This document shows, in pieces, positions 23,465-35,031 of a stretch of DNA of 64,000 bases; the first letter of the stretch is position 1, and each line of letters begins with the position of its first letter. The stretch is from assembly GCA_016800925.1 (NCBI GenBank), contig JABCPU010000244.1, forward strand, positions 1 to 64,000, given 5' to 3'. Below the pieces are notes generated by a model, which was not told the origin of the DNA, did no database searches, and saw nothing but the letters and a program-made list of their open reading frames with translations. The position numbers and the translations under genes were made by a program. The DNA is from Suillus spraguei. Its lineage: Eukaryota > Basidiomycota > Agaricomycetes > Boletales > Suillaceae.

Positions 23465-24478
23465 ATGTCTTCGAACTCTATTACCGAAAAGGAGGGCTCA
23501 AAGGACAACTACTACGTCCAGACCGTCAGCATGGAGGCCCAAACACCCATTGCACCACAGATGCAGCCCTACCAGAGGACATACGCTAACCCTGTACGTC
23601 TTCCATGTTTTATCGACAGTATGTCAACAGCATTTAATTGGCTTCCAGGCACCCTTGGGCATGCTGGCCTACGGTACCGTCATCCTGTGCTCGTCAATAT
23701 TGACGCTCGCCTCCAAGCACCTTGGTGGTAATTCCAGCTTGGTCTTGGTTTTTGCCACCTTGTGAGTTTTCGTTATGTGTAAATGATCCTGGTCCTAACC
23801 TAGCCATTTCCAGCTACGGCGGTATCTCACAAACGCTTGTGGGCATGTGGGAAATGTTCCTTGGGTATGGTTCTGACCTTTGTATGGAGAGCTACTGCTG
23901 AGGTTTTTTCTTTAGTAACACGTTCAGTGCAACGGTGTTTACTACCTATGGAGGTTTCAACCTCTCCTATGGTGCTCTCTTCCTTCCTCAAATTGGCCTT
24001 GCGTATGTTGTTTGCAAGAATTCGTATATCTCCACCCTCACATACATTTCAGTTCTGCATACTCCGGGCAGGAGTTCGAGAATGCTATCGGAATCTACCT
24101 CGCCATTTGGACCTTGATCACGTTCCTCTTCTGGTAAGTACGAGGACATATGCTGTGTGGACATATCTCATATAATTCTACAGCCTTGGTGCAATCCGCA
24201 CAACCGCGCCCATCGTCATAACGCTCGGATTCACTGTTTGCTCGCTCACCTGTCTTTCAATAAATGCATTCACCGGTGCGTCTTCACCCTTTTAGTATCG
24301 TGTTGTATCTGATGTCCGATACACAGGTATCGAGACATTGGCAACTGCAGGTGGTGCTCTCGGTCTCATCGCTGCCTTTGGTGCATACTACGGTGCCCTC
24401 TCGCTCTTCTGGACCCAACAGACCACGTTCTCGTTTATCCGCCTCCCTCCTCTCATCACAGCCCCTTCCAATGTCTAA
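23465..24478 (+). CDS. GPR1/FUN34/YaaH family transporter (acetate/ammonium type)
   Basis: Seven exons (23465-23593, 23649-23761, 23814-23864, 23916-24002, 24053-24133, 24184-24275, 24327-24478) give 234 aa in frame. The family motif NPAPLG spans the first intron, followed by six hydrophobic segments. These include YGGISQTLVGMWEMFLGNTF, TTYGGFNLSYGALFLP, AIGIYLAIWTLITFLF and GGALGLIAAFGAYYGALS. The cytosolic N-terminus (about 43 aa) carries a YANP entry to the first helix. Relatives are yeast Ato1/Ady2 acetate carriers and ammonia-export proteins, active in the plasma membrane. The substrate cannot be read from sequence. Its length is close to typical members. The gene stands alone, with transposon-rich DNA downstream. 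Confidence 0.9.
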
Positions 24479-25180
24479 TCACTGCCATCAATCTTCAACG
24501 ATTTTTATTTTTTATTCATTTTTTTATTTTCAACCTCGCTTACAGTCTTGACGAAATGTTAGCGTGTTTGTATTACATTTTACTTTGGGCACGATGGGTT
24601 TACTGGTAGAGATGCGTTATTTATGTATGCCGCGGCTTTGGTCCTGGGTTGATGATAATAAAAATAACAGATTGTCGATTCTGTTCATCTCTAACTAGGC
24701 TGTGAAGTGTGGTATGGTTTTTGAACGTTCTATGAATAGACACAGTTAGTTCTCGTGGTCCCCGAGTGTTATCAGATATGTAATGTGAAACAGGCCAATG
24801 TTTCCAGGCTCAAAGTCTTATTTGGAACCGGAGCGGTATCCGGTGGCAGGGGAGGGAGCACGTAACAAGCATGAATGCAGCAGCTGCATTGTGGATGCCT
24901 AACTCGTTGTGACCACGAACTGCACGCGCATCATGGATGAAAATATCATCGTGTTTCAGTCACTTCAGTAATTGAACCTCATTAACATGCGAAGACTCTC
25001 GATGGTATCGAAACAAGTGCACCTTGGTTGCGCAAGCAAAGATACATGATACTATATTCGCATAGGGATATAGCTACGCACCTTGGTTAGCTACCTACAA
25101 AATATCTGCGAGCCCGCTAGTGGTGGAGTTGAACAACCTCAAGGGTACAAGACTAGCGGAGTGTGTACTGTGAATTGCAG
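24479..25180. other. 3' flank of the transporter gene
   Basis: It contains a likely 3' untranslated region with an AATAAAAATAA stretch near 24656. No further gene is seen. Confidence 0.4.
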
Positions 25181-25453
25181 CATCAGGAAATTCACACATT
25201 CCTTGACGTGCTTAATCAGCTTAACTCACTTATCTCAAAACTTGTTTGCTCTCTCTCACATCATTCACCTGGCATATCTTATATTTTTTGAGTGCGAAAT
25301 ACAATAAAACATGTATATTAATATATCTCAACTTTTTTTTTCTGAATTCATTCACGTTGAAATTTTGGACAAGTAGATTCAATTTCACCAAGGCAGTTAA
25401 GTGTAAATAAGTCCGCATAAGGGCACGTTAAGGAATGTGCGAATTTCCTGATG
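25181..25453. mobile_element. MITE-like element with 31-bp terminal inverted repeats
   Basis: Bases 25181-25211 (starting CATCAGGAAATTCACACATT) are the reverse complement of 25423-25453 with two mismatches. The 273-bp body is AT-rich and non-coding. This is the form of a non-autonomous DNA transposon (MITE). I could not identify a clear target-site duplication. Confidence 0.65.
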
Positions 25454-26152
25454 AGCCAGAATGGACTATACTATGTCGTTTGTTTCCGAAGCAATGTGTT
25501 GGATTGAGTGAGGCAGTTGTCGTCAGTAGCAGTAGTTGAACTCACCACCAAGATCGACAAAGGAAATTCTGGTCATACGGCGGATTCATTACCACATCAG
25601 AAATCGGCGATATTCGTATCAACTTGAATGTGTTCACATCTTGTGCCAACACTGCTTCTGCGGAAGATGGCATCTATCTATTGGATACACGGACAACTCC
25701 AATGTGAACACATTGACATGTTGAATATATACAGTTGAAATGGTCATAATGCATATGTTTTTTTGTAAAATCCAATTTCTGTCCATTTGAGGTGTGGTAC
25801 CCTATATAGGACATTACTAACTAGGAAGAGGGGGACACCTGTGTCCCCCACCGCGTCTCCGACTTCGCAAATGCCCTTGTAAAGGGGTGATCTCCACCAG
25901 TTCGCCGTTCCCGCTGGCCGTTTTAGATGCGCAAGTCTTCCAATCCGCAGGACCGTTACTGTGCAGTTCGTGTTGTGAGGGTCCCTGGCGTGTGTTGAGG
26001 ACGATACAAGTACTCGAGTAATGCATATGTTAACAATGCATAAGTCTCATGATGCATCGACTTTTGTGGATCCCGACGTTGTTCCCAAGTAATTCGACAC
26101 ATAATGCATAAGGTTTGCATACCCAATATGCATTATGAGGTATTGATTTGAT
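25454..26152. other. Spacer with palindromes and ATAATGCATA motifs
   Basis: No gene is recognised. A 20-bp inverted repeat at 25830-25849 (GGGGGACAC, two bases, GTGTCCCCC) stands out. ATAATGCAT or its complement occurs several times here and again at about 26716, 27127 and 27783, which suggests remnants of related element ends. Confidence 0.4.
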
Positions 26153-27765
26153 AGGGTGGGACATGTGTATAAATAAATAATAACATAGCATAAATCTATT
26201 GTTCTGCCTCAGTGGTATTGTCTCTTTTGACTATGTATAGAAGCCAGCGAGCAATTGAAACAATACCATACCGCACGAAAATGCCCCCGGACCTAAAGCG
26301 CAAACTTTATGACAAGCCTTCTCTGCATTTGAAGGTGGTGACTCATCGATCATCCATTGCAGATGAGGTCCGTCGTGAAATCGCTATTGCAAATGGCGAA
26401 GTTTTCGAAATTGATTCTGACAATGACGACGACGGCGACGTGGGTCCATCAGTCACGCGCAACGATGTCCTTGATTTGTGCCAGCAGCTCGAAGTTGCAT
26501 GTATGCAATATGGTGATCTTCAATTTTCACTTGATTTATCTTCACAACTTCGAAAGTTTCGCGCTAACATACGACGCGAAGAACTGCATAACGCCAAAAA
26601 AAACATGTCTAGAACAATTCTTCACGTTTTAATGATGCTTGCGTAGAAATTATTGATAACTTTTTGTCACACTTTTGGCGGAGGTCACACGCGTCACAGT
26701 TATGTGACAAATATCGCATAATGCATTTTGGCGTGACCATTTCAACTGTATCACCAATTTATGGTGTAGCGTCGATCCTATTCAGTCACATAAAGCAAAA
26801 GTTGTCGTGGTAGTGAGGAAAGAGGCAAATAGGAGATAGAATTATGGTCGACTATAAACACATAACAACACAGCATGACGTGTAGACGCGGTAACGCCCA
26901 GCGGCTATTAGTACGGCACAAGCAGGGTCCCGACTTTCTAGGACGGGTATCCCTGCTGGCTATCTGCTCGATGTAGTCAATCATTCTCTCATATGTGCTC
27001 GACCGTGTCCGAAATCAGCGGAAGTTGACGTGGTAGTTGGGTGACGAGTGGCCAAATACTCAACTTTCTGGACACACTTTTCCAACCTTTGTAATATTAA
27101 TGTGCAGTTACTTAGTAGACTTGCTCATAATGCATACGGTTGGAACCACCAAAAGTTCATGCATTATGAGAGATACGCAACACCATATATGACACACTTT
27201 CGTGACATAATGTGACCTCCGCCAAAGTGTGACATAATTACCTATAGTATCTGCTAATTATATGGAGAAAATTTGTTCTAGAGAGGTCTGTCTAGCATTA
27301 AGTATTTCTTCTCATTGTAGTTGAGCACGAAATTTACGAAGTTGTGATGATAAGTTCAAGTTAAGTGAAAATTGTGAATCACCATATTGCATGCATCCAA
27401 CTTTGAGTTGCTGGCACAAATGGAGAAGATCTGTCCATGTGACTGATGGCAGCCGCTGCAGCGCTGAATCGTTGTTGTCGTTGTTGTCGTCATCATCATT
27501 CTTGATGATTTCGCTACTTGCAATGGCATTTCATGACGTGACGGACCTCATCTACAATGGCTTTGTCACCACCTTCAAATGCAGGGCAACTCCCATCTTT
27601 CTCTCCTCAGTAGGGTCTAAAAGTTCCTCAAGAGTTGGTAATTGACCAAAAGCTTGAGGTTTAGGATTTTGTATATGATATTGTTGTAATTGCTCGCTGG
27701 CTTCTATACATAGTTCAAAGAAACAATGCACACAAGCAGAACAAGTACATTATGTCCCACCCTAT
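26153..27765. mobile_element. Large imperfect inverted repeat, probable DNA-transposon pair or fold-back element
   Basis: The left arm begins AGGGTGGGACAT (26153) and the right arm ends ATGTCCCACCCT (27752-27763). The arms match over about 500 bp: CTATGTATAGAAGCCAGCGA at 26231 is inverted near 27690, and GCATGTATGCAATATGGTGA has a diverged inverted partner near 27385. Toward the centre, CACTTTTGGCGGAGGTCACA (26671) pairs with 27205-27230. The arms are diverged, so this is an old event. The left arm carries an ORF; the right arm's version is broken. Confidence 0.65.
26212..26646 (+). CDS. Small ORF in left arm of inverted repeat, function unknown
   Basis: The 144-aa open frame begins MVLSLLTMYRSQRAIE. 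An in-frame internal methionine (MPPDLKRKLYDKPSLHLK) may be the better start. It has an acidic patch DSDNDDDGD near residue 70 and an amphipathic helical C-terminal half. I recognise no domain. A diverged inverted copy in the right arm contains stops, which points to a transposon-borne or captured gene rather than a host gene. It could also be chance openness. Confidence 0.35.
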   Translation: MVLSLLTMYRSQRAIETIPYRTKMPPDLKRKLYDKPSLHLKVVTHRSSIADEVRREIAIANGEVFEIDSDNDDDGDVGPSVTRNDVLDLCQQLEVACMQYGDLQFSLDLSSQLRKFRANIRREELHNAKKNMSRTILHVLMMLA

Positions 27766-27955
27766 TACATAATTTCGTATTTCATAATGCATACAAGCCA
27801 TGCCAAGGCGCAATATGCAATATACATACAATTACATAGTATGGAATATCGTTGGGATCCTGAAAAGTTCATTCACTATTTATGCATTGTTACGACATGC
27901 ATTATATAGAGCAAGTCTACTGTACTTTTGAATCTGGCTTGAGACGCAACTTACT

Positions 27956-30900
27956 ATGGCAACTGTGGCAGTCTTTCCTGCTACCACCACTGACTTCCTT
28001 ACCGCACCAAGTACTCTCCACGACGTCATCACTCAAGCTGCCAACTGGTATCCGTTACATGAGCTTGGCTTCATAAGCTCATCCAACTCCTCAATTCAGA
28101 CGAAGACCTTCAGCGGGTTTAACCAATATGTTCGCAACCTTGCACGGGCCATGCTCGAGTGGGGAAAACCAACAGGCTCAATTATTGTGGTGTACCTGAC
28201 AGAGCATGAAGATAATATGGCTGCTGTCTGGGCGTGTCTGCTGGCTGGCTATTTGCCCTGCTTACAGCCCACACTTAGTTCCCAACAGGCGCACAAGGAG
28301 GGCCATATTTTGCATATCAAAAAATTGTTTGGGTCCGCAACTTGGCTCACCAGCGAACCTGGAGCTGAGCAGATCACTTCCATATCCGGTCTTGAGGTTC
28401 ACCTATTCTCCCAATTAAAATCATCGGGGGAAAAATTTGTTGTCGAAGCTGACTGGGTTGCACATGAGGCTAAGCCGGACGATGATGCCATCATGTTCCT
28501 TACCTCAGGGTCAACTGGGTTCTCGAAGGCAGTTGTCCACACGCACCGGACCATCCTAGCTGCATGCCGTGCCCAGGGGCAAAACTATGGCATGACTTCC
28601 AAATCCAAAATCTTGAACTGTAAGGCTAATATCATCCAACTTTCCTCTGAAATTGATCGTGACATTCAGGGATCGGATTTGATCACGTCGGGGGATCGTT
28701 GGAATTCCACCTTACACCTCTGCTACATGGTGCTTCGCAACTCCATGTGCATGCGTCTGCTATTATTGCTAGTCCTCTGCGGCTGCTCCGTCTGATCGAT
28801 GAACAGGTATGCCAACACTAAACCACAGAACGTGTCTCTTATCATTCATTTTAGTTCATCCAACTTGCTTTCGGCCCGAACTTCCTACTCTCCAAGCTCA
28901 TTCGTGACCTGGAGAAGCGCAGCGACCTCTTCGGGTGCTTCGACCTGTCCTCTATCAAGAGGATCAACAGCGGAGGCGAAGCCACTGTTTCTAAGACCGC
29001 GCAAGCCTTCGTTACCATGATGAAAAAGTTTAGCAAGAACCCCTCTGCTGTGTCCTTGGTGATTGCCCCCGGGTTTGGAATGACAGAAACTTGGTGAGGA
29101 TACTATAAGCATATTGATGTCTCAGTTAATGGGCCTTTTCAGCGCCGGGTGCATTTACAACTACCCTTTGGATGTCCTCGCAACCGAGCCCGCTCGCGAG
29201 TTCCTTGATCTCGGACGTCCCCTCAATGACTGCGAGATGCGCATCGTGGACCCCATGGATGGTATCACCCTGCGCCCCGACGGTGAAAGTGGCGAGCTTC
29301 AGATTCGCGGACCGATGGTCTTCGTACGTTACTACAACAATGCCGAGGCCACGTCCTCTAGCTTCATTGAGGGCGGCTGGTTCCGCACCGGCGATGTTGG
29401 CATTATCGAGAATGGCGTCATGCGCCTTGGCGGTCGTATAAAGGATACCATCATTGTCAATGGTATTTCACATGGTATCCCTGAGCTCGAAACCAACCTC
29501 CAGACCGTTGAAGGGGTCATGCACTCGTTTCTCGCCGTTAGTCCCTACCGCGCTCCTGGCCAGGAGACCGAAGGATTCATCATTTTCTACTCGCCAATTT
29601 TTGACCTTGATGGAGCAAATGCCTCCATAGAGCTCTTCGCCACGCACAGGGCCTTGCGTGATATCTGTGTGAAGATGATAATCTTGCCACCTCGGTTTAT
29701 CATTCCCATCCCTATGAGCCAGATGGAAAAGACTACTCTCGGAAAACTATCTCGTGCGCGTCTCGTGAGCATGTTCAAGGGAGGCCAACTTGCGAAGCAC
29801 ATCGCCCATTCTGAAGAGCTTCTCAGCGCAGCACGCGGCATCTCCTTCATCGCTCCGTCCACTGAGACGGAAAAGGTGTTTGTTAAAATATTCGCCGGCA
29901 TCTTCAACCTGGTGGAAAGCGAGGTGTCAGTGAGCGATAACTTCTTCGAAATCGGCGCTACTTCTCTTGATGCTATCCGGTAAGTATATCTGCCTCAGCT
30001 TTTAAGCCACTTTCACTGACACATGATCTGCAGGCTGAAGCGCGAAGGAGAGGAATACTTCGGCCTGCCTGAGATCCCTGCCATTGAAATCCTGAAGCAC
30101 CCCGTTCTCTCAAGCCTAGCCCACTACGTCGACTCCTTACTCTGTAAGGGCACCCAGACTGAGGAGTACGACCCCATAGTTCCCTTTTCACTGACCGGAG
30201 ATAAGACGCCTATCTTCTTCGTTCACCCTGGTGTTGGAGAGGTTTTCATTTTTGTCAATCTTGCCAAATACTTCCAGAATGAGCGTCCTTTCTACGCTTT
30301 CCGTGCTCGTGGCTTCGATCCCGGCCACCCATACTTCACCTCCATGGATGAGATGGTTTCCTGCTATGCAACAGCAGCCAAGAGGATACAGCCGAAGGGA
30401 CCATACGCCATCGCAGGCTACAGTTATGGTGGTGCCGTCGCATTTGAAGTTGCCAAACGGCTCGAGGCCATGGGCGAAGAAGTGAAGTTCTTCGCCCCCA
30501 TCAACATTCCTCCTAATATCTCTCACCGCATGCGCGAGCTTGATTGGACGGCCGCCTTGCTGAATTTGGCGGCCTTCCTCGGTTTCTTGTCGAGATTTGA
30601 TGTTGATGACCTGCATCCGTCCGTGAAGATGCTCACGAGGCAGGAACAGCTCGAGTTCGTATGGAAGTTGTCGCCTCCTGAACGTATCGTCGAGCTCCAG
30701 TTGACACTCGAGAAGCTTGACAAATGGACGGACGTCGCAATATCTCTCATCAATTGCGGAGTAGATTACATTCCAACAGGCTCAGTTTGTAAGTCGTTCA
30801 CTTTCTCGCTCCAGAATCGCTTGTTCACATACGCGCTCCTCAGCCGCAGTCGATGTCTTTTACACCACTGCCTTTGCCGGATCCAACGTTGACTGGCTTA

Positions 30901-31076
30901 ACAACCAGCTCAAGCCATGGACTGGCTGGAGCCGGGGCGAGGCATGGTCTGGCTTCAGCCGAAGCGAGGTGGCATACACATTGGTGCCTGGGGAACACAC
31001 CACGCTCATGGACCTTGAGTACGTTCCGCAGTTCCAGAAGATCTTCCGCAGTCGTCTGGAGGCTCGTGGGTTATAG
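27956..31076 (+). CDS. NRPS-like A-T-TE synthetase (atromentin synthetase family)
   Basis: Six exons (27956-28619, 28670-28806, 28855-29093, 29143-29979, 30034-30788, 30844-31076) give 954 aa, the usual size of atromentin/quinone synthetases. The adenylation domain covers about residues 1-550 with LTSGSTGFSKAVVHTH, a GFGMTETC motif, GELQIRGPMVFVRYYNN, WFRTGDVG, GGRIKDTIIVNG and a late lysine in LGKLSRARL. The carrier domain has GATSLDAIR (Ser 621 is the phosphopantetheine site). The thioesterase has GYSYGG (Ser 756) and GEHTTLM (His 929). Known relatives (AtrA, GreA, InvA) activate 4-hydroxyphenylpyruvate and join two units into atromentin. Furanone or other benzoquinone products are possible. 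No aminotransferase or oxidoreductase, the usual cluster partners, lies within the window. The family is firm; the product is inferred. Confidence 0.9.
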
Positions 31077-33321
31077 GCGTTTAGAGTGGCATATTTTTTC
31101 TTCATCGATGCTTTATTCAACTACAAGTGGTTGCTGCGGTGCGGCGCGTCCTCTTTGATCAAATGTATAACACGCAGTTACTGGAATCCTGAATTGTAGT
31201 CAGTAGTCCTGTTTTCGAGCTTTATCATAACAAAAAATGTGAGGGGAAGGGGAAGCATATCCTTAAAGGATATATGTTGCCGCACGGCAGCCGCATCTGA
31301 AGAATGGAACAGCATGACTACCTTAGATCTGCAGCTTAGATCCCGGTATCCGCCAAGGCTTCGTCACCAGATTACAACATCGATCGTCAATGAAATCTTG
31401 GCATTGAACGCCGGTTCCGAGGGAGGGCTACATGGGGCGAGCACATTCCTCCGCATCCCAGTAGCGCATTCGACAAATGGGCTTAACGTTAATGATGTCA
31501 CTCCAACGCCTTCCTAACGGACCTTGGCGGCCCCCGATAGTGGAGGAAAAGCAGGATGCTACACTTGATCATTGCGCAAATCTGCGCTCAGCTAATACCA
31601 TACTTCTTGGCGCTGTACAGATGTTGTATTATCAGTTCAATTATACTTAAGGTTTACTTGCCTCGCATGAAACTCGTTCCACTACTTCCTCTGCAAAGGC
31701 TGCCATAAACGCTCATGACCTCCTCAAAGTTACAGCATAAATATGTCTTCAATACATTCCCACTTAAACGTCTGGGATGAAAAACACCAGTAGCAACTAA
31801 TCACGATGGAGGTAATCGCCATCTCGGAGAAACGTACGGACGACGATTAACGTGGCACAGGAGACGGTCGAGAGGTATCAGGATGCTGTGAAGGAAATAT
31901 ATACCAGGTTATGCGAAGAATCCGTGTAACAGCGTAAGTGAAAAGCGGATGATTCGTTGGAACCACAAGATACACAGATTCGTCGGACTCCTGCTTGTTT
32001 CAGCCTAGAACAAATGTAATTGGACGGAAATGACGAATGGAGAACTACGAGCGTGGAAAGTGTTTACACTTACTGGATGAAGCTGATGGGGGCATTGTTC
32101 CAAGATAGCACTCCCCGTATACCTCCGGCCTTCCCTGATATACTGCTTTTCTCCAAACCAGATTCTGATCACTCAAAGAACCTACTTGGGGGATGTATAT
32201 CCTCCTTTGACCAAGCGCAGCCTTCTAATTGCGAAGTTAATGCAGCGGGGCGTCCTTTGTATCAGTGCAAAGTACTTACTGCAAGACAAATCGAGATGCC
32301 AACGATGGTAGTGACTCCGTACCATTTAACCCACGGGTCGCAGCGAGGGACAGGTGCTGACTAAGCTACACTTGGCTTGATCAACAAGCACGACATGTCG
32401 ATAACCAAATTTCCTAGCCTCAGCCCTAAAGCTCCAATTCATCGAAGAGCAGTATCAAACTTATTTTCACAGTTATTCTTATGCTGCTTATCTGTTGTGA
32501 ACGAGGCTACGAGTTCGAGATACGAAGCTTAAATTTAGAGCAGACGTCGAGCGCAGGGGCGTAAGATCTATTATTTCGGGATTTCCGCTACTGACGCTTT
32601 GTCAGTACGCCACGTGCTTGCCTTGGTACTCTCGACATTATCTGATGGTAGTCACTGCCAGCCAGTGGCAGAGGGATTTTTTCCGAGTCGCTCTCCCTCG
32701 ACGTGTATGATGCATGTCTATACGAAAGAACTTTCGATCACCGTCTGCAGTTGGGACCTCTTATAAGTACCAGTATCAGTGAGTGTTGTCATTGTTGATG
32801 ATGACTGCGATGGTGACTTAGTATCTTTTTGTGTCGAACTTCAGCACTTCAGCGGCAGTCACCAGGCCGGCATGTCTTGATGGTTGCCTGATAGTATCAT
32901 TCCCACACAGTGAAACAAGAAGAATCCAAATTCCACGTTATACCGTAATGCTTGGCCGTCGTTTGCACCCAACCATATGCATGATAGGCAGGGACCAGGG
33001 CTGTGCAAATCGGCGACCTGTGGGGATCAAGAGTTTGAAGATCTCGTTTCAGCAGTCAGTGCCTGCCACCTGGCCCTGCCATCAGACCATTGTATAAAGG
33101 CGCAATCCTGTGCAGTTAATGTCCTTACATTCCCTAGATCATACTTTTTCCCAAAGCATTTGACCATATATTTCGCTCATTCGGCCACCCTTCTCAGTCG
33201 CTTACGGACCTCAAGCTAACGTCACTATGTACATTGATCATGACAGCGTTGACCCCTCGGTACAGAGGTAAGTAAATCCTAGGAACTTTGGCGTTTAATT
33301 AAAACGTTCATATTTGTTCAG
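31077..33321. other. Gene-poor region
   Basis: I recognise no gene. Open frames at 31239-31517 and 32020-32364 show no family motif and no convincing splice partners. A possible start (33227) with a splice donor (GTAAGT at 33268) precedes the weak ORF below, but the simple splice meets a stop. Confidence 0.35.
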
Positions 33322-33839
33322 GATCAAGTAGTTTTCCTGCGAGGGCCGATTAATGAAATTAAAGAGTACATTGACCTGCTCATGACGCAAAGCGCCGTCA
33401 TACAGGAGCAGAGGCGTCTCCTTCAGCATCAACAAGGTGTTCAACCGCTTGCGATAACGGAGCAACTAGATTTTACATGCCCGGAGACCAGCTTTGTCAA
33501 TGTCCTTGACATAAAGAGTACTCAGGATTCTGCTGTCTCTGGTCCATCTTTGGAGTTGAAAGGCACAACCGACTTTTCAGCATGTCACCCCCGTTCAGAC
33601 TCAATATTGGTATGTGACAACTCATGTGCAGCTACTTCATCTTACACAAGATGGGTACCACCTGGAAGACCATCCCTGTTGTTCAACCACCCACAGAATG
33701 TCAAGGTAGCACGTCCAAGCCGGGCTTCATACCTCGTACGCATAAGCCAGGACGTTGTGGATTCCAGCAGAGGTTTGCACAGCATGAGCCTCCTGCTTTG
33801 TTTCAGGGGTGGGTGGATGTCTCTAGGAGCATATTCTGA
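33322..33839 (+). CDS. Hypothetical protein fragment, low support
   Basis: After an acceptor (TTGTTCAG at 33314-33321) the frame reads DQVVFLRGPINEIKEYIDLL and stays open. A canonical donor GTATGT at about 33610 and an acceptor about 42 bases on lead to a proline-rich segment (MGTTWKTIPVVQPPTECQ) that ends at 33839. Without splicing the first frame continues to 33918. No start exon could be joined in frame: the obvious one at 33227-33267 gives an immediate stop, while a weaker donor at 33261 keeps the frame. I recognise no domain. Confidence 0.3.
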
Positions 33840-34539
33840 ATACTCCGGTTCGTTTGATGTAAATGGCGACGACGTTGTATACGCATATACCCTCCTTCAG
33901 CAGCCTGATATTTGTTAAATGCTCAGTAATGAAGATATACTCGCGGTATTTCTTCTTCCAGTGGGATGTCATATCTACGAGGGATCTATGGATGAGCCCG
34001 AATCTGTATAACATGCATGTTGAAAGTTATCCTGCAGGTCTTTGGCTGTAGTAGGCTTTGGACGGACGCATACACGAGGGGAAAGCACTCTGTTGTATAT
34101 GCAACTTATCAGCGTTTGACCACGCAAATGCGGGGCATGCATGGATACAGTTTGTATGAGCAGTATGGTAGAATGGCTGTCACTCCCGATAGTACCTCGA
34201 ACCTTCGCATCGCTTGCACCCGGAGATCTACAGCCGAGCGACAGTGTTGTTACAGATAGTTTGATAGACATTGGGCCACGGTCTAGAAAAAAAACTTATC
34301 CTTGACGCCCTGTATAGTTAACCTGCAATTTCGTGGTCTCAAAGTAGAAAACCCATTTGTCTTCGCCACTCCTTAACGGATGTCTGCCCCAGTAGAATTG
34401 TTTGCGTCGCCCGTACGTCCATTTCCGTCGTTCTACAAATAATTAACGAACACAATTAGCTCGAAAGTCAAATTGAAAGTTGGGCCTGAATAAGATAAAT
34501 CAACAAAACAGAAAATGCGACTCCTCACCGCCAACAAGA
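33840..34539. other. Intergenic, no recognised feature
   Basis: No gene, repeat or RNA is recognisable. Small ORFs on both strands overlap one another without family resemblance. Confidence 0.35.
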
Positions 34540-35031
34540 ACATATCCTAGTAGGCTGTCTTCTCGAATGACCACGCGTTTTGGAAGCTTCTCCGATTCAG
34601 AACCATTGACGTGCCCAAGTAATAGTGTCTCTATGGCCGTCTTCAAAGACATTAAATGAATATGTGAGTGACTTCAGGTTTGGCCGCCGAGCTCGCAGCA
34701 TGCGTTATGGTTAATGCGCGCTTACCGTAATGTCGTGCTGCTCTATAGCAAATATGGATAGTTCCACCTTCGAAGGCCTGGAAACCAGACGTGGTTAAGC
34801 CTCAGAAGATGCAATTGAAATTATCCTCAGTAGTTGTCTTATTACCTTGCGTTTTTGCTTCTGATGGTGACCTGAACGACTGTCCCGATATGATCGCCGA
34901 GATTTAACGATTTGGCTGCAGCGCTGTTGTGAGATTTGGACTCCAGGCACAATAGTTGAGTCTTGTTGAGAGGTAGCAACATCGTTGTGTCTTTGCTGGC
35001 TGCCGCTCGCTGATCGATTAGAATTAAGCAA
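34540..35031 (-). CDS. Possible spliced gene, unassigned
   Basis: On the minus strand an exon-like frame starts MLNSNRSASGSQQRHND at 35031 and is Gln/Ser/Arg-rich. It can splice to AFEGGTIHICYRAARHY (near 34770). Further on, near 34650-34550, a frame MSLKTAIETLLLGHVNGSE is followed by RVVIREDSLLGYVLVG and a GTGAG donor. The pieces look like real coding sequence, but I could not join all of them in one frame, so it may be broken or have an unusual structure. No family is recognised. Confidence 0.25.

Noticed and set aside
32020..32364. 114-codon ORF as a gene
   Set aside because: I recognise no domain, the start is preceded by no promoter-like sequence, and no flanking exons can be joined.
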